A model generated the notes under the pieces. The model saw only the letters and a list, made by a program, of their open reading frames with translations, was not told the origin of the DNA and ran no database searches. From NCBI GenBank assembly GCA_035551835.1, contig DASZMN010000099.1:1-64000 (forward strand): 64,000 nt of DNA, read 5' to 3'. The translations under genes were made by a program, and so were the position numbers. This document shows, in pieces, positions 63,733 to 64,000 of the stretch (positions within the stretch are counted from its first letter, which is position 1; every line of letters begins with the position of its first letter). The DNA is from Bog-473 sp035551835 (lineage in GTDB: Bacteria > Actinomycetota > Acidimicrobiia > Acidimicrobiales > RAAP-2).

Positions 63733-64000
63733 TCAGCTGGCCAACGCCTTTGCCTTCTGTGTTTCGAACTCGGCGTCGGTGATCACGCCTTGCGCCTTGA
63801 GGTCGGCCAGCTTGGACAGCTGGTCGGCCGTCGTGTCGCCGGGCGAGCCCGCGGCCTGCTTGACGTAGGAATCGAACGCCTTCTGCTGCTGCGCCGCTGC
63901 GGCCGCCGCCCGCTCGTGCATCGAGCCGCCGCGGAAGATCAGGTACACGAACACCCCGAGGTACGGCACCACGATGACGAAAATCGTCCAGAGCGCCTTC
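63733..64000 (-). CDS. PLDc_N/SHOCT domain protein (5' end missing)
   Basis: The right edge cuts this gene; at least 89 residues are visible. 'ALWTIFVIVVPYLGVFVYLI' is the PLDc_N-type membrane segment, 'FRGGSMHERAAAAAAQQQKAF' links to a C-terminal SHOCT domain 'LADLKAQGVITDAEFETQKA'. Because the frame remains open through the edge, the start is outside the window and the GTG at 63972 is an internal codon. It lies 43 bases upstream of the DUF6325 gene, giving a likely small-protein operon. Confidence 0.85.
   Translation of the reverse strand, partial: KALWTIFVIVVPYLGVFVYLIFRGGSMHERAAAAAAQQQKAFDSYVKQAAGSPGDTTADQLSKLADLKAQGVITDAEFETQKAKALAS

Overview
The window is GC-rich, densely coding bacterial chromosome with frequent GTG starts, many 4-base ATGA/GTGA gene overlaps and almost no mobile DNA. 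Gene content points to an actinobacterium, and I would place it near the Acidimicrobiia. It has two F420-type luciferase-like oxidoreductases, an SCO6745-family protein, a DUF2510/DUF4328 protein, a MarP-like CvpA-protease, the tRNA-Ser/tadA/SRP RNA/dnaX/recR neighbourhood, and a giant surface protein ending in 'GYWxVASDGGIFxYGDAxFYGS' repeats. The class assignment is inference; no rRNA is present.

Layout. 1-6900: tail of yajQ, a GtrA-like flippase, a GH1 beta-glucosidase, acyl-CoA thioesterase II, citrate synthase, an unknown anchored protein and a UDP-sulfoquinovose synthase homologue. 7000-17320: a DNA-repair block, recC-recB-recD with translational overlaps, preceded by rmuC. 17445-24015: a PhoU-like protein with a His-Asp repeat, asd, recR, dnaX, the SRP RNA, a decayed universal stress protein gene, two tRNA-Ser genes flanking tadA, and a small basic protein. 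24047-29313: a leftward run encoding a CvpA-serine protease, a GH15 glucoamylase/trehalase-type enzyme, a glucose-1-dehydrogenase-type enzyme and a metallo-beta-lactamase-fold hydrolase. Together they suggest release of glucose and its oxidation. 29377-36150: an Asp-box lipoprotein, an aldehyde dehydrogenase, a phosphoesterase lipoprotein and a divergent LLM pair. 36175-41373: the giant Gly-rich/Ig-like/repeat surface protein. 41833-45902: chromate transporter, an LppX-like gene broken by an in-frame amber codon, an epimerase and a DUF2510/DUF4328 protein.

46020-50260: high-affinity phosphate uptake operon in the unusual order pstB-pstS-pstC-pstA, without phoU at this locus. 50362-56643: a nitrobindin-like barrel protein, acyl-CoA dehydrogenase, M20 amidohydrolase, phosphodiester glycosidase lipoprotein, SDR, a NIPSNAP-like protein and a cupin. 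56666-59466: SCO6745 protein, cytochrome P450 and TetR regulator on one strand, with a palindromic operator ahead of tetR. 59582-64000: a large PTPS-related membrane protein and a run of small SHOCT/DUF6325/PLDc_N-type proteins, the last cut by the window end.

There are no insertion sequences, integrases, CRISPR arrays or prophage genes. The best candidates for a second look are the amber-split LppX-like gene, the CGCGA microsatellite ahead of chrA, the GH15-Gdh-MBL operon, the giant repeat protein, and the His-Asp repeat on the PhoU-like protein.
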